Notes: a model not told the origin generated them from the letters alone. 64,000 nt of DNA from Gibbula magus (GCA_936450465.1 OW388290.1:22433457-22497456); one strand, 5' to 3'. Positions 34,116-47,550 are shown, numbered from the stretch's first letter. A program made the numbers and translations.

Positions 34116-35210
34116 TTATTTGTGGATTAAGTGGTTGTAAGCTGATGGGATGAAATAGCCTTGATCTCTATTCAAAGAGGGGTTATGTCTCAAAATTTGT
34201 AAAGCTTCAGATAAACGGCGGTGAGTGTAATCATGTTTGTTGTTTGTGAGTGTTTTGACAGCGTCCCAATTGATGTTGTGTTGTGGAAATTTGGTGATGT
34301 GTTCTGAAATGGCTGATTTGTTGTCTGCCTTGATTGTGGATGTTTTGTGTTCTTTGATGCGTATGTTGAGTGGTCTGGATGTTTCCCCAATGTAGTTACT
34401 GCCACAGTTGCAGCTGATGTTGTAAACTACGCCTTTAGGTTGTTGTTTAGCTGTGGAGTGTTTCCTACCATTAGCCCTAATGATGGTTTTGACTGGGGTG
34501 GCCGTGGAGAAGTATGTGTCTATGCCTACTTGCTGCTTGAGTAGGCGGCTGATGTGATGTGAAGTTTTACCAATATAGGGTAGTGGGATGCGAATGGGGG
34601 CAGGGGTAGGCTTGGTAGTAGTAGGTTTAGGTGCTGGATTTTTCGTGCGGTTGATGACACGGTCAACAAGATGAGTTGGGTAATTGTTGAGTTGGGTGAA
34701 GACATGCCGGAGGTGATTTAGTTCGGAGTCAGGGGAGTCAGAGGATAGGTTGATAGCACGGCGGGTTAGAGTGGAGATGATGCCGGATTTAGTTCTGAGT
34801 GGGTGGTTTGAGTCAAAGTGGATGTCCTGGTCAGTGTGCGTGGGTTTGCGGTAAACAGAGGTTTGGATGGTATTGTTAGGTGTGCGAGTAACTAGGACGT
34901 CAAGGAATGGAAGTTGTGAGTCGGTTTCAGTTTCGAAGGTGAATTGGATACGAGGGTGCTATTGGTTGAGGTGTTGGAGGAGTGCAGTGGGGTCGTTATT
35001 TGAAGGGAGTATGACAAAGGTGTCGTCAACCTTCCTGAACCAGCAGGTTGGTTGGATTAGTGAGGTGCTGAGGGCATGCTGTTCAAAAGAGGTCATATAG
35101 ATTTCAGAGAGGATGGGAGAGAGAGGGGATCCCATGGGTAGACCATGGATTTGCTCATAGAGGTCATCACTCCAGGTGAAGTAGGTGGAGGTGATGGAGT
35201 TAGAGATGAG
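34116..35210 (-). pseudogene. Penelope-like reverse transcriptase / GIY-YIG endonuclease, 5'-truncated
   Basis: A continuous minus-strand frame of 365 codons without an ATG, broken by a single TAG at 34961-34959. It starts in the palm with QIHGLPMGSPLSPILSEIYM (motif B). Next are WFRKVDDTFVILPS (catalytic motif C, VDD), TDSQLPFLDVLVTR and VYRKPTHTDQDIHFDSNHPL. A connector follows, and then the endonuclease VVYNISCNCGSNYIGETSRP and SAISEHITKFPQHNINW. It ends PSAYNHLIHK. The GIY-YIG fold is recognised by VYxIxCNCGxxYIGET. The N-terminal half of the RT is missing. Confidence 0.88.
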
Positions 35211-35211
35211 C

Positions 35212-35526
35212 GTAGTTTACAACATCAGCTGCAACTGTGGCAGTAACTACATTGGGGAAACATCCAGACCACTCAACATACGCATCAAAGAACACAAAAC
35301 ATCCACAATCAAGGCAGACAACAAATCAGCCATTTCAGAACACATCACCAAATTTCCACAACACAACATCAATTGGGACGCTGTCAAAACACTCACAAAC
35401 AACAAACATGATTACACTCACCGCCGTTTATCTGAAGCTTTACAAATTTTGAGACATAACCCCTCTTTGAATAGAGATCAAGGCTATTTCATCCCATCAG
35501 CTTACAACCACTTAATCCACAAATAA
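35212..35526 (+). pseudogene. GIY-YIG endonuclease fragment of the inverted Penelope copy
   Basis: 105 codons identical or nearly identical to the C-terminus of the left copy, from VVYNISCNCGSNYIGET to the stop. An ATG upstream at 35185 lies in the other copy's sequence and only creates an accidental chimaeric start. Confidence 0.88.
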
Positions 35527-35837
35527 TTAATCCACTCTACTCACTCTGGCTTCCATCATTATCCTCCACTGATTGCTCACCCTCACTGCTGCATTGTATC
35601 CCCATCCCAACTTAATTAACTTACCTTCCTCCACTACCTGCTTGTTACAGCTTTCATCTTATTGTTATCTCATCTTGTTGTCTTTGTTATCCCATTATCA
35701 TACCAAAAATGTTTCATGTATATAACCTCTGATTTTATCATCTCTCCCATATGCTTGATAACGGTATAAGGATCTATACCGAAACGTCGCTATTGTTAAT
35801 AAAGAAGTTGATCATCCATAAATATTTGTCTTCTTCA

Positions 35838-38749
35838 TCACACCAACTTCTAGAATGCCTCTCAAACAGTTTAATTTTGAATTGTAATGATATGTGGTAA
35901 CCTGGTGACAATAAATACGACACAATATTATTGTATTTAAATGAAGTTTTAAATGCGTCCTTTTGATAATGCGAGGCGCGTACAGTTTTTGCATTAATAA
36001 AATGTTCGCATCAATTCCATGGTTGACAGTATTGTTCAAGTATATATTAAACTATACGAGGAAATATACATGAAGAAAACAACCACCAAAGTCATGACTG
36101 TCACGCAATTTTTAAACATCTGATTCCATCTGAAACCACAAATTCAGACATTATTATTGAATAGACATCGTGATAATATCTGGAAATTGAGATGAATCGC
36201 ATTTAAAAATGACAATTAAGAATTGCTGCTGCAATAAAACCTGTTAACTGTCCGACTTCTCATGGCCCCGCATATTGTGTTTGAATTCGTGCGTTCGTTA
36301 AATGAGCACATTATATTAAATGTTTTAGTAATATCCATTATGTTTGTGTCTGTGAACAATTCATTACTGTATTTAAGTTTTCCGGTTTTTCTTCAAAAAG
36401 TGCTTTATTTAAATGTGTTTCTCCCCCTCTCCCCCGTTTTCAAACTTGCCCTCATCATTAACAAAACCTGCAGCGACATTGTGATCACGAGCTACGCTCC
36501 TTACAAGCTACTGACATAAGTCAATGAAATCGCCGTTTACATTCGGTGCTGCAGTACTCCAGAGTAGCGATGATGTTGTCAAATTGACAAATACATTCTG
36601 ATTTCACCAATTACATGCATGTTCCGATAAAATTAAAATATTTATATGTAATATGACATTGGAAAGCTATTAAACTTGCAAACAGTTTTATGAGAATAAA
36701 AACTGCAATCAAACATAACTTATGCAGCTGATCGAGTCGATGCTGCAAATCAAAGTCGACTGTGCACATTGTGTTAAAGAACAACTGAATATATTAATAG
36801 ACATACAGGAAAATTGACAGTATGTATCTCATTGAAATACTTTGTATATACACTTAATTTTTCTCAGATTTTTTTCGACCAAGAATAAGAGGTAAAATGC
36901 TCTAATTAGAAAAAGTGTTTACAAGTATGAACATAGATAAAGTATATTTTCAAGCGTAAAGCATTGTTGTCTACATTATGTGCCGACAGTTGACTAAATA
37001 ATTGAAAAGATCAAGAAAACAGTATCTGTCCTCGTTTAGTAGGTGGCAAGGTATCGGTGTTTTATAGGCGATAGGTCACTGCCGCTATCTTTGTTTTGAC
37101 ATCAGAAGTTAATTTTGTAAGCTGCCTTCTGATTGGCTTATTCGACCAACCTGCAGTACGCTCAAATCTTAGCACAGAAAATGTGAACCGTGACGTCAAG
37201 GGCGGAGCGAGAATAGTTGAAAATATTTTCGTTACAGCCATGACATTGTGACGATGCATTTGTCAATGCCATTATTATTGTTATTGTTAATGTCGATAAC
37301 TTTTCCCCCTCACTGTCTTATAGATTTAGATAAATAAATAAACATGCTGTGTTGGGAAAAAAACCCACAAACGAATTAAATAAATAAATCATGTTTACGC
37401 CCCATCCCTCTTGTTTATTGTAATATAACCATTGTCAACCATTCTTAAATGTCTCATGTTCTGAAAGTAGAGAAAGTAGCAATTATTCAGGACGCAAATC
37501 TGTTCAATTTTCGATAATGCTATGCAAGTCGATGAAACTTCAACGTGATTCAATTTGTTACTTTGCTGTCTGTCGAACTGATTCAGTTGCTCATCCTATT
37601 TCCCATCATACATCATTGAATAAATGTATACACGTAAGAACAACGACAACGACATTCGAACATAAGAGGTAGTGTGGCAATGTCACATTCAACATGCCAC
37701 GATAGACTGTTTACTGCGTTCAGGCATGTATCCATATGTGAGACATTTGTAAGCACGTGTTCATAATTAATTCCCTGATTGATACACATTTTTGCACGGG
37801 TATGTCAAATGATGTTAAGAATCATATTGCTCTACTGTCAAATCTATAGGACTGCAAAAATGACTATCATGTCTAGGTACATTAGTTCCACACCACGACC
37901 TGTAACACGTAATACAGTTCTCCCCATCCAACCTTACTGCTGCATGTTTCTATATTCAGTTGATTTTTCATCCCAATTATCCCATGTTAAATGTCGGTTA
38001 TTTGCAAAACGTGCTCACAAAGATCGACAGAAATTAAAATATTGTTTCATAAAGTGTCCCTTCATCGACAGGTTATCATTTATAACCGTCAGTTTCATTT
38101 TTATGAGAACACATACCGCACAACTTGTTTAGTCTCATCAACATGGAGCATATCGATTACATTTCAAAATCTGAATTAATAGTCGTTACCGTAAAATGAT
38201 TATGTTGCATTGCATAACAGCAAACACTTAAGCAGACCGGGCGCTGGAGACTGAATTAACCACCTGCCGATAGCCTGATCCTTCAAGACCCGAGTTTGTG
38301 TCCACAGATGCACAAGGAGTGCTGTTCATACAACCACACACGGAGTGGGTCAGCAGAACAAGATGCTGTACGCAGATTGTGGTCGATAAACGGCTGTGAA
38401 CTCTGTAAACAGATTAACCATTAGAACGGATTTAATCAATCATGAATATACGTCTATACAAACCTGATATAACAGTAGTTTGATTCCATTACGATAATTA
38501 TCATATTTGCTTATTGTAGTGTGTTAAGGTAGCTGGCAACTGAAACATGGGAACACACTGATGTAATGAGACACTACCATAACGGCAATCTCGTATATGC
38601 ATGTGTGGTTCTCCGGTTGTTGTATCAACTTCATATATGCTTAGAACTTAGGCAACATTTACATAATAGATTATTTAGATCACTATATTGTGGATTCTGC
38701 TGTAAGAATGTATTTCATCTTAATTACAATATCCAACTTGTGAAATTAT
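35838..38749. other. No gene seen
   Basis: AT-rich intergenic sequence. 38360-38440 (GATTGTGGTCGATAAACGG, AACAGATTAACCATTAG, GGATTTAATC) resembles the part of the U units lying just downstream of the 62-bp core, but the core itself is absent. Frames of up to 117 codons (37779-38132) have no motif. Confidence 0.4.
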
Positions 38750-40705
38750 TTTGAATTATTCGGGGTTAAAACACAAGGTTTCAGTCAGTTTGAACTAGAA
38801 CATATTCAGTCTCTTCTCTGAAGAACGTTTTAGCGCCTCTCTAGAAGTTGTTGTTGTATGTAAGTAAATCGTTTATAGATATTCTGTAACGTTTCAGTTT
38901 AGATTAATATACCTTTATTTAAAATAATAACAATTAAGATAAATAAACAACAATCAAAATGAAACTATTTATACGTGTGTAACCCTGTTGTATTTCATTA
39001 GAAATCTGTATTGCTATTCTTGTTGTTGGAGGGTGATAGACAAGTTTGTATACGTAGTATAGAAAAGCTAAAGTGAAAGAAGTATGGGGTTTTAAATGAC
39101 GTAAAATTTAAAAACATGAAAGAAAATTATCGTTAAAATTAAAATTGTGAAGAGTCAAAGAGGTATAGCCATTGCTTTAGTAGTGGTTGATGTAGTTGAT
39201 ATTCCTTATACTTGTACTGCTACTTCAGGAATGTTTTTGAAGTTGGAATACGGCAGCGGCTGAGTGTTAGAGACGTCGTGCTTGAAGGTTAAAGATGGGA
39301 TGTGGTTCTTTATGAGTAATACTCAATACTGTGGCAATGTTTAGCCTCGTTAAGTTTAATAACCAGGTTTGATAAAAAAAATATATTAACGAAATCGATC
39401 GACAGTTGGATAGGTACAAATATATCAATCGTCCAATGGATCAGTGCAGAAAAGCCATGGAAATAAGTAGAAACTTGTGAAATTTCACTGATTGATAAAA
39501 TCACCCTTTTTGACATTTCAATAAATAAAAGTGTTTGTATTGAGTAGAGTAGCTCGTTTCAATAATAGTTAATGAAGTATTGAGCCAGTTTTTATAGAAA
39601 GTTGTATGGTTGGTGAATATTCTATTCTATAATCTATCTACCCATCAGTCAAATTCAGCACATTCAAAGCAGTTTTGCATGGCCTATTTTACATTACAAG
39701 TGGACATCAATAAGTCAGTTTTAAATGACAAATAATGCGCATGTAAAACACATAATTATATCGATTCCATCTTCTAAATGAATAACTATTTTTGATATGA
39801 TATAGATGTGAACTAGAAAGACGTTTCAACTATATAAGATTGGGTCATGACATATGCACCTTCATTGATACGATGAAACCAAGACATGTGCATTTAGAAA
39901 ACGTCGACATATGAACTGCAGTAATGGCAGTATACAATGAGTTGATGACAGCATATATTGTATTTTGCGTTTAAAGATAATTAATCAGTTTTAATTAAAT
40001 TTGAATGTGTGACAAGTCGTTTTTGAAATTATTACAATAGTCACACATTTACACATTTTTTATATCATTGAAGAGCTTTCTGATCATAAAGCCGAGCTAC
40101 AATAACAACCCTTCAAGTTGATGAAATTACAATCTCTATCAAAAGATTTTATCCCATTCAATTGTAAATTCCATAAATAGGTAGAATGTAAGTGTTAATT
40201 CCAGTTGCAGATTAATTGAATTCTAGCGATAATTGTTTTCTATGTATTTCAAATATTTGTTTTTTTTTATTATATATTTGAATTCATATTGTTGTTGTGC
40301 ACTCTAACGTAAACTGAATTGGTTGCTTTTAAACGGATTGTATTGTTTATTTTGAAAGATCAAACTCCGTATTCAGTAGTTGCTTCAATAACAATATCGA
40401 AAGGGCTAAGAGGAATCATCATATCTCATTATATTTTAACGAGCACAATATTTCAAAGTTTGAAATTAATTGATTATAATGCATTGGTTATATATAATTT
40501 AACAGCATTTTATTGTATTTTAAATTAGATATCCATGTATTGAATATCTCTAATTGTACTCTTCCATCTTACCTTTAGGTTTGTTCAAAACTCTACTCCA
40601 GCACTACAGTTTGAGAGAAAAAATAAGAACATCCTAATTGAGGCTGTAAGAATAAAATTGATTTTTAACACTTCACTTCAGATAATACTGATAGACTAAC
40701 TTGAC

Positions 40706-41240
40706 TTAAGGATGTTCGCTCCTCAAATTTATAGTATTAAACTTTTTTTCTAACTTATATTTTTTAAAAGATCGAAGTATATGATTGGAAAATCAGCATT
40801 AAAAAATAGGGGGTAGTGTAGGTTTTTTCGAGATATGACGCCTGTAAGAAGTACAATTTTAACACGGGAGTCTATGGGAAAATGAGAAAAAAACTGCTAA
40901 ATACTACATTTCTAGAATTAAACTTTTTTTCCTTTTTTGATATGTTACAAAGTTCATGTTACCCTACCGAAATCAATGAAAAAATATATATGGTAGTGTG
41001 GGTTATTTTAAGCTTTGACACAAAATGTACCTGAAAACCCCCTATTTTAGTCAAATTTATGCCATTTGTGCTGTTTAAGCACTTTTTAGAGGTTCTAAAG
41101 TCACATTTTCTTTATTTCATTTGTTTTTTAAAAGTATGTAGATGATGTAGAATATCATGAAGTATATAAAGATGAGAAAAAATCTTTACTTAATCATATT
41201 TGATTTTTGAAGTTCAACAGGAAGGAGCGGACATCCTTAA
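40706..41240. mobile_element. MITE with TTAA target duplication
   Basis: TTAA at 40706-40709 and 41237-41240 brackets an element starting GGATGTTCGCTCCT and ending AGGAGCGGACATCC, inverted repeats with one mismatch. It is 527 bp, AT-rich and non-coding. The TTAA target suggests a Kolobok or piggyBac relative. Confidence 0.78.
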
Positions 41241-42886
41241 AGTTCAAATTTACCATCCATGTATAAGTGCAAGTTTCCGAGCGTGAATAATCAATGATGA
41301 TGAAACCCAGTAGGTTCGATATTAATGCGAACTCCACTAATCACATACCATTAACAGATCGACGTGCAATTCAAACATTTCCAATTGATAAATTTGATTA
41401 CTTGGGAGTACCTGTGCTGTAAAATATGAATCTGGGAAACTGGAATTTGGCGTGTTGTAGTTGATTAAAGATAATTGGTGAGCAAGAACTTCATTTGCCA
41501 ACGGCAGTATAATAATCACATCTGCAGTGGTATTTTATTTCCAATTGATAAATGTGTTTCCAGAGGGATAGCTGTGTTGCAAATTCGCAGTCCATCAAGT
41601 CCAGGGTGCTTCATAGCATCAAGGGATTGTCATCTTTCATAGGTAATCTTTAACCAACATTAAATGTTAATATAGTAAAAGCGAAAACGGTTATTTCTGA
41701 TAAGGAATGTGTAATAGATTGTGTTTGATTGTTGAATAACAATGGTTTTAACACATAAGGGATTTCTTTTGTAGCTTTGCGTGAACATAATCCCAACATT
41801 TTGCAACCTCTATAAATTAAAGCATACACATGTGCCCTTTGAGATGGAATCAATTCATTAAGACATGCTTTTTACAATGGATGTTGGTTGCGCTATATAA
41901 AATGTTCCCTCTTCATCGCAGTTTAAGAACAGAAGAGGTTTTTTTTTACTAAGTGTCCTTATGTGAAGAGATTTATCGTTTTGAAATCAACATTGCTTCA
42001 TTTTTATTCTTTATAAATGCAGAACCTGTACAATGTTTGCCGTCAGCATTCTTCATAAGTCTATCCTGATCAGACTGCCTTTTGAAACAGATTCGCGATT
42101 ATCAAACTTGTCAGTTTGAAAGCTGTCTATCGTAGGTATTTATATGCGTCCATACCAATACACACCCTCACATCAAAGAAAGTCTTCTACAATTTCTAAA
42201 AGAGACCATTGACGCCATTCGACTGTTGAAAATTAAGCACAATTCATAAATATAACGTTTCATGCAATACTCAGTGTTATTACTACCGTATTAACCTTAC
42301 ATTATATTTTACATGTTTAAACCTACCACCATGTGACTGAATAAGTCATCTGTATAAACTACAATGGATAAAACGTTACATTATATGCATGAGAACATTC
42401 ACATTCGAGAAAAGTGTACTACTCTTCCCAAAACATAGAAATTAAACATAAACCTTTACACAGACACATGCATGTTATCTTTCCAATTAAATATGTTGTA
42501 TAATTAGCAAATGTTCAAGTGTTAGTGAAGCACCTACATAGTTATTGTACACCAAATGTGTTGCTTTTCAGCTCACTAAACAGTCAGTACACACGGAAAC
42601 ATCTCCTAAATAACAGGTTAATGATGAATGATGAGGTCAAGTCCATTGGTCCAGGAAACTGTTCTCACCTCCTCCGAAGATAAATCTCATGAGTTTGTGT
42701 TCGAGCATTATCACCATCTGTCTTCACTAGTTCATGTATATATTATATTAAAGTGCACACGTTTGGTTATTCTTTTGCATTTAAACATCTTTCATTCTCA
42801 TATTCATTGCATTACTATTCCAGGTACATGTAGCTGTTTATACAATGTTTTGAGCATCATAGTATATGGTGGTTAATATTTAATAG

Positions 42887-43249
42887 TTAAAGGCGCTGTA
42901 GCACGTTTTTTTTGCAAATTTTAATTTTTCAATTTCGCATTTAAAATGATAGTTTATGTCATTTATATTTACTTTAGAGGGTAAAACATATTACTACACA
43001 AACCAATTATCCGTAGTGGTATTAAGGGGCTTGCGTATAAAGCAAAAATTGCATGGCAGCCATTTTATTGTGAACACATTTTATTATTTCGAACTAAAAA
43101 ACGATTTCGATGGCTTTACCGAACAATGTACAGTCATTTTTTAACTTGATTTTCCGAAGAGAGAAGGGTGTTTTATTATAAGTGACATTATATTTCAAAT
43201 ACATTTCATCAACTTATTTGAGCGAAAAAACGTGCTACTGCCCCTTTAA
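42887..43249. mobile_element. MITE with TAAAGG..GTAGCACG termini
   Basis: It begins TTAAAGGCGCTGTAGCACG and ends CGTGCTACTGCCCCTTTAA, imperfect inverted repeats of about 22 bp. The interior has no gene. A decayed relative may lie at 24822-25030 (CACTGTAGCAG, ATTTACTTTAGAGGGTAGAAC). Confidence 0.7.
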
Positions 43250-43462
43250 TGCATCAAGCAAGATAACCATGAAACTGTTTGATGCTCCCTTGAAAAAAAT
43301 GTTTCTTTGAATTTAATCCTGTATTCAATTGGTTTGTGATTTTGAAACTCTCACAGTACTGAGTGAGCATAGTTTTTTTTTATTGACACATGTTTTCTCT
43401 GAGCCACCGAGTGAGGTGTAAGCATGCAATAATTCGAGGTCTCAACAATTCAATGGAAAGTT

Positions 43463-43524
43463 CACTTCTATAAATCAGGATGAGCCACTTACTCAACGCC
43501 TGGTTGTTCTCGAGCTGTGTATTT
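43463..43524 (+). promoter_or_regulatory. 62-bp ultraconserved core (U2)
   Basis: All 62 bases are identical to 27267-27328. It is followed by AGTCTTCTGATTTACAG|GGAGAGG, an acceptor-like site. The role is unknown; see the U1 entry. Confidence 0.35.
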
Positions 43525-43699
43525 AGTCTTCTGATTTACAGGGAGAGGTTTAAATGAGCCTACACACCACAGTAGAACAAGAGAAGTCTGTAGATTGTGG
43601 TCGATAAACTGCAGTGGATTGCTTACAGATTGACCTGGGATCCGATTTTAATCAACAGAAAAAGACGTTCAGATTGGCTAGATTGTTTGTGGTTCCATT

Positions 43700-46600
43700 T
43701 AATTAAAAGCTTTGTTACTTAATTTGACATTTTCTGCAATGTTCAGCTAATTTCACACTTGATAGGTCAATGATTCATGTTTAATTGTTAAACAACATGT
43801 AAAGTGTTCCAAGAAACTTATTACTGACACTGAGAAAATAAAACCTTGATGTTGGTCCTATATTTTACTATGTGTACGCCTTTAATAATTTTGGCATATG
43901 CCTCGCTCTCATTAGTACTGCTCATGCCTTGAACGTAGTTTGACATAGAAACTCTATTACTAGCCTTTCCTTTTGAACATTCTATCTATTGAAGTGTAAA
44001 TTAAATACTGCACACAGAACTGCAATTTACGCAGTATCACTTCTTTAAACATAAATTGTGAGTTACTTCTACGTGGCAATGCAGATCTGAAAGAACATAT
44101 TTCGTTCAAACCTACATTTGTCAATTTAAAAGGTTTTCATAATTATTGTTATTGTTCCTCTGTTTCCCCTTTTAACTATTGCCTTCTGTCCATCTCGTAT
44201 AAAGAATGTAAACAATGCGTCATCTGTGACGTCATAGGTGTACATTCATCACATACATACATGTATAATATCATTGATACATTCGTTAGGAGGTAAGACA
44301 AAACCAGACGCAATCTGTATGTAGGATTCTCCAATTTATGTGTAAAGGTTGTGTCCTTTCTCTGAATGAACCTGAATTACACGATAATATGGCCATATCT
44401 TTCATTTTGTTTATGACATATTGCTACAAAATCGGTTTATGGAAATTCAACAATGAATGCAATGGTATTGTAAACATAAAACCATAATATTAGAAAATAC
44501 CCTAAATAAGTAAATTATTCGATAATATAAGTATGTAATGAACTAGTGAGTTTTGATAGTGTATGATGTTAAAATTATTATGCATAAAGCACAATTATGG
44601 GATATGTACTTAATTTTAATCCTAAACCCGTAGGATCTTTCACCAATTCGGTGCATTTGGTCAATTTGACTTGCTTTTTCTTGCGAGACGCCAGCAACTG
44701 CTCCTACCACAAGATTCAATTGCATGTGTCGAATAAGTACATGCAACTGTAGTAGGATACCAACCAACAGGATGATAATAAACTTCATAACACACAACCT
44801 TTTTAGGTTTTAAATACAACCTCTTTTCGGTAGTTCTGGCCTCCTTTACCCGACCGGATATCTGTGTCCTGCAGCGATAAGTATTGGACATACTCATTCA
44901 CATCTTTAAGGAGGAAGAAACAACCCCACCCTCCCCCACCAAAACCCCCAGCCCCAAAACCTGGTGTATATTATCTTCCATATTTACCTAGTTTTTACTC
45001 GCTTAGATAAATGTTAAAAAAGCATTCAATCAACTTGCAATTGATAAACTTTTATCAAAATCAGCGTATAATAAACTTGAGATATATTGCTCATGTTCGA
45101 CGTACGTCACGTTCTTGTTTGCTTTTGCAATCCTTTTATAAATTAGGAAATAATCTTAAATTTCTAGCTGCTAATGGATGCAATATTGCCCAAGTGGCAT
45201 TAAACAGTAACTCACACACTATAAACAGCAACTTTCTTTACTATGAAAATGATTGTGTACTGTACACAGGTTCTGAAGACACTGCAAAAAAAACTGCACA
45301 CAAACTTTAATCCAATGTAACTATCACACAATAGCTCGATCGTAGCACAATAAACATCACGAATTACAAGTTTGACGCCATTGTGGCCACGGCAAAATAG
45401 ATACGCCATTTTCATGGAATTTCATTTACTTCATTGATTGTGTAATCTGTCAGTTTAGATTGAGACTTAACGTTAATGCACGTACATTATGAAAAGGCGT
45501 TGTGAATTGGCCATGTTTTAAAAAAAATAAAACAACTTGATTATAATCGAACAGACACCTGAAGGGACCACAAATTGAATATTGAAATTAATGACGGCCT
45601 AGTATATTGTGAAAATGTAATTATTGTGAATGCCAAGGTTTTATTTTCACAGAGTTCCAAAAGAAGCAATTTATATAACAGAGATCACAATAATGTATAA
45701 TACAACCCAAGTTAGTGCAGTGCATGTCACCTGTAAACTATTTCTGTCATGTAAACAATCCGTTAGCTCTTTGATTACCTGCATGACTATAACGACTATA
45801 ACGTTTCATACTTTGCAGGTATTTTACATTTGCATTCTATTACAACAGAATAACTTTGCAGATGTTGCAGGAAGTAATACCTTGATCATTGAACACAATA
45901 ACAGAGGTTGTGAGCACAGTCATTATAGCAACGACGTGAAACTGTTCTGTTCTGATATCTTCGTGCTGCAGGTTGCTCATTGTTTATTGTGACCACAGTT
46001 ATATCACATATATTGTAAATGCCATGTAAAGATAAGAATAAATGGTACTGTTTTTGTAATATTCTCTGCTAATGAAATGTTCCGTTTTTATCAACGTACC
46101 AACTGGCTCTTTAAGGAATGTCTCGGAACTAAATTTATAAAATAAATGTATAATTATATTCAAAATACAATGGCAAAGACTAGGGAAAGAGCACCATAAG
46201 GGAAATGAGGACCTAATAACGTTTAAAGATATGTCAAATGCTAACTCATAAAATAGTTACATCTCTTGCCTGACAAAATCATGTACATCAACAGTCAGAC
46301 ACTCTGGCGAGAACAGTGTCCACTGATGGATGTAACCCGACTACACCTGAAACAGACGCTAAATTGACTCAATACAATAAAGAGACGTAGAATTTTCAAC
46401 CTTGGTTACCTTGACGCCACTTGTGTTGTATTGAAATAACGTGTCTTTAGAAGTGCAGGGAATGATACTATTGTTACAATTATTATTCAACAACTCTACA
46501 CTCCGATCTTACAAACTATTCTCAATTGGTTCGTTTTAAAAACTCATCTAAATTAGTATTTATCCGTGTAAAAGTAACGGCAGATATACATGGATATTTT
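43700..46600. other. U2 sequence without a supported gene
   Basis: 44340-45310 has no counterpart in U1, so it is inserted here or deleted there. A minus-strand frame at 44797-44543 begins MCVMKFIIILLVGILLQLHV, a hydrophobic start like a signal peptide, but its continuation is featureless and unsupported. TGACGTCA sites lie near 44230. Confidence 0.4.
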
Positions 46601-46601
46601 G

Positions 46602-46883
46602 TTGATAAAAAACGAATCCCGCCAGGGGCACGGCAACTTTGTCTGCAGTAGAGAACTGTTCTAATCGCAGTCAGGTTTGGGTGCAATGCTACACTGAATT
46701 TCAGTGCAGTACCATCCATGGTTCGCTAGTTCCAGCCGTTGCTCGCAGGTTTCACCGCAATGCATAGCCACATGGCGTTGCGGGCTTTCTCCCTGCCGTA
46801 ATACTAGCAGCCGCGATATAAGTGAAATACTCTTGAAAGCGGCGTTAAACCCCAACTCACCTCACCTCACCTTGATAAAAAAC
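46602..46883 (+). mobile_element. 5'-truncated SINE with 12-bp target duplication
   Basis: TTGATAAAAAAC at 46602-46613 and 46872-46883 flanks the element perfectly. The insert starts inside the tRNA/body junction (TCCCGCCAGGGGCACGG), so boxes A and B are lost. It retains the body (GTTGCGGGCTTTCTCCCTGC) and the tail GGCGTTAAACCCCAACTCAC with CTCACCTCACC. It is the same family as the SINE at 4776-5075. The 5' truncation and long target duplication indicate LINE-mediated retrotransposition. Confidence 0.93.
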
Positions 46884-47319
46884 AATTGAAAATAGTCTTC
46901 AACTGAAAACATTGTTGTGGATGCAGGTGTTGGTAAATACTAACTGTACTGTCGCAAATAGAAAACTTGTCTTGCAGTCAATACAATACATTAAACAACA
47001 AATGATTAAAGAAATATACCAGTGACAAATTATTATAAATAGATGACAAATAATAACAATGAAAATGTTCAACATAGCGTTATTAATTTTTAAAATATGT
47101 ATCTTAATCAATATTTCCCTCCAATTAAAAATTGCGACTTGAAAGTATAATAAACTAAAACTTAAGCTAAACACTTATAAACAAGTAACAATTATTCGCA
47201 TCCTTTCGTTAATTCGTTAATATTAATGTTCTGGGCGGAAGGTGACCTCTGATTTTTATCAAATGATACTTGGCAATTTGAAATACTATTCCAATTATCA
47301 CTTGTTACATACATAGAGA

Positions 47320-47550
47320 ATACTACACGAGGTCTCTTAGATACGAATAGTACGAAACGAGTGTCCTTCCGACGGTATCTGACCGAGCGAAAGTGAAGGT
47401 CTCGTTTTTCATATGCGGATTCGTCAGAGAGATAGAGGATACTAAACGACGTCCCGTTTAATAACATATTTATGAAATGAGTGAGTAGTTTGGTATTTTA
47501 CGAGTTTCATAAACATTTTATTAAATGGGATCGAGTTTAGTATTTTATTT
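47320..47550. repeat. Two adjacent hairpin palindromes
   Basis: The second is clear. Left arm 47448-47490 (TACTAAACGACGTCCCGTTT, AATAACATATTTATGAAA) pairs with right arm 47498-47542 (TTTCATAAACATTTTATTAA, ATGGGATCGAGTTTAGTA). The first, at 47320-47445, is weaker (TCTCTTAGATACGAATAGTA against a diverged partner, apex near GACCGAGCG). No gene is present. Confidence 0.65.

Larger units (their letters stand above)
33790..35837. mobile_element. Penelope-like element with inverted second copy of its 3' part
   Basis: The left arm 33790-34432 and right arm 35210-35837 are reverse complements at about 97%, apart from a roughly 15-bp indel. The 777-bp spacer belongs to the left copy only. The left copy reads on the minus strand (reverse transcriptase then GIY-YIG endonuclease). 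The right copy reads on the plus strand and holds only the endonuclease and the tail. Both arms end in CTTGATAACGGTATAAGG..ACCGAAACGTCG. This resembles the CUGAUGA-stem-GAAAC core of the hammerhead motifs known in Penelope elements, with core substitutions. Head-to-head partial copies are a known feature of this group. Confidence 0.9.

Noticed and set aside
34347..35100. Plus-strand frames inside the Penelope element
   Set aside because: Antisense shadows of the RT/endonuclease frame.
37779..38132. 117-codon plus-strand frame
   Set aside because: No recognisable motif, codon composition like the AT-rich background, no conservation seen.
44543..44797. Frame starting with a signal-peptide-like hydrophobic stretch
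   Set aside because: The hydrophobic start is followed by featureless sequence; an overlapping frame is equally open. No homologue in U1 or U3.
45630..45992. 120-codon plus-strand frame
   Set aside because: Not conserved in the matching part of U1 (28.4 kb) and no recognisable family.
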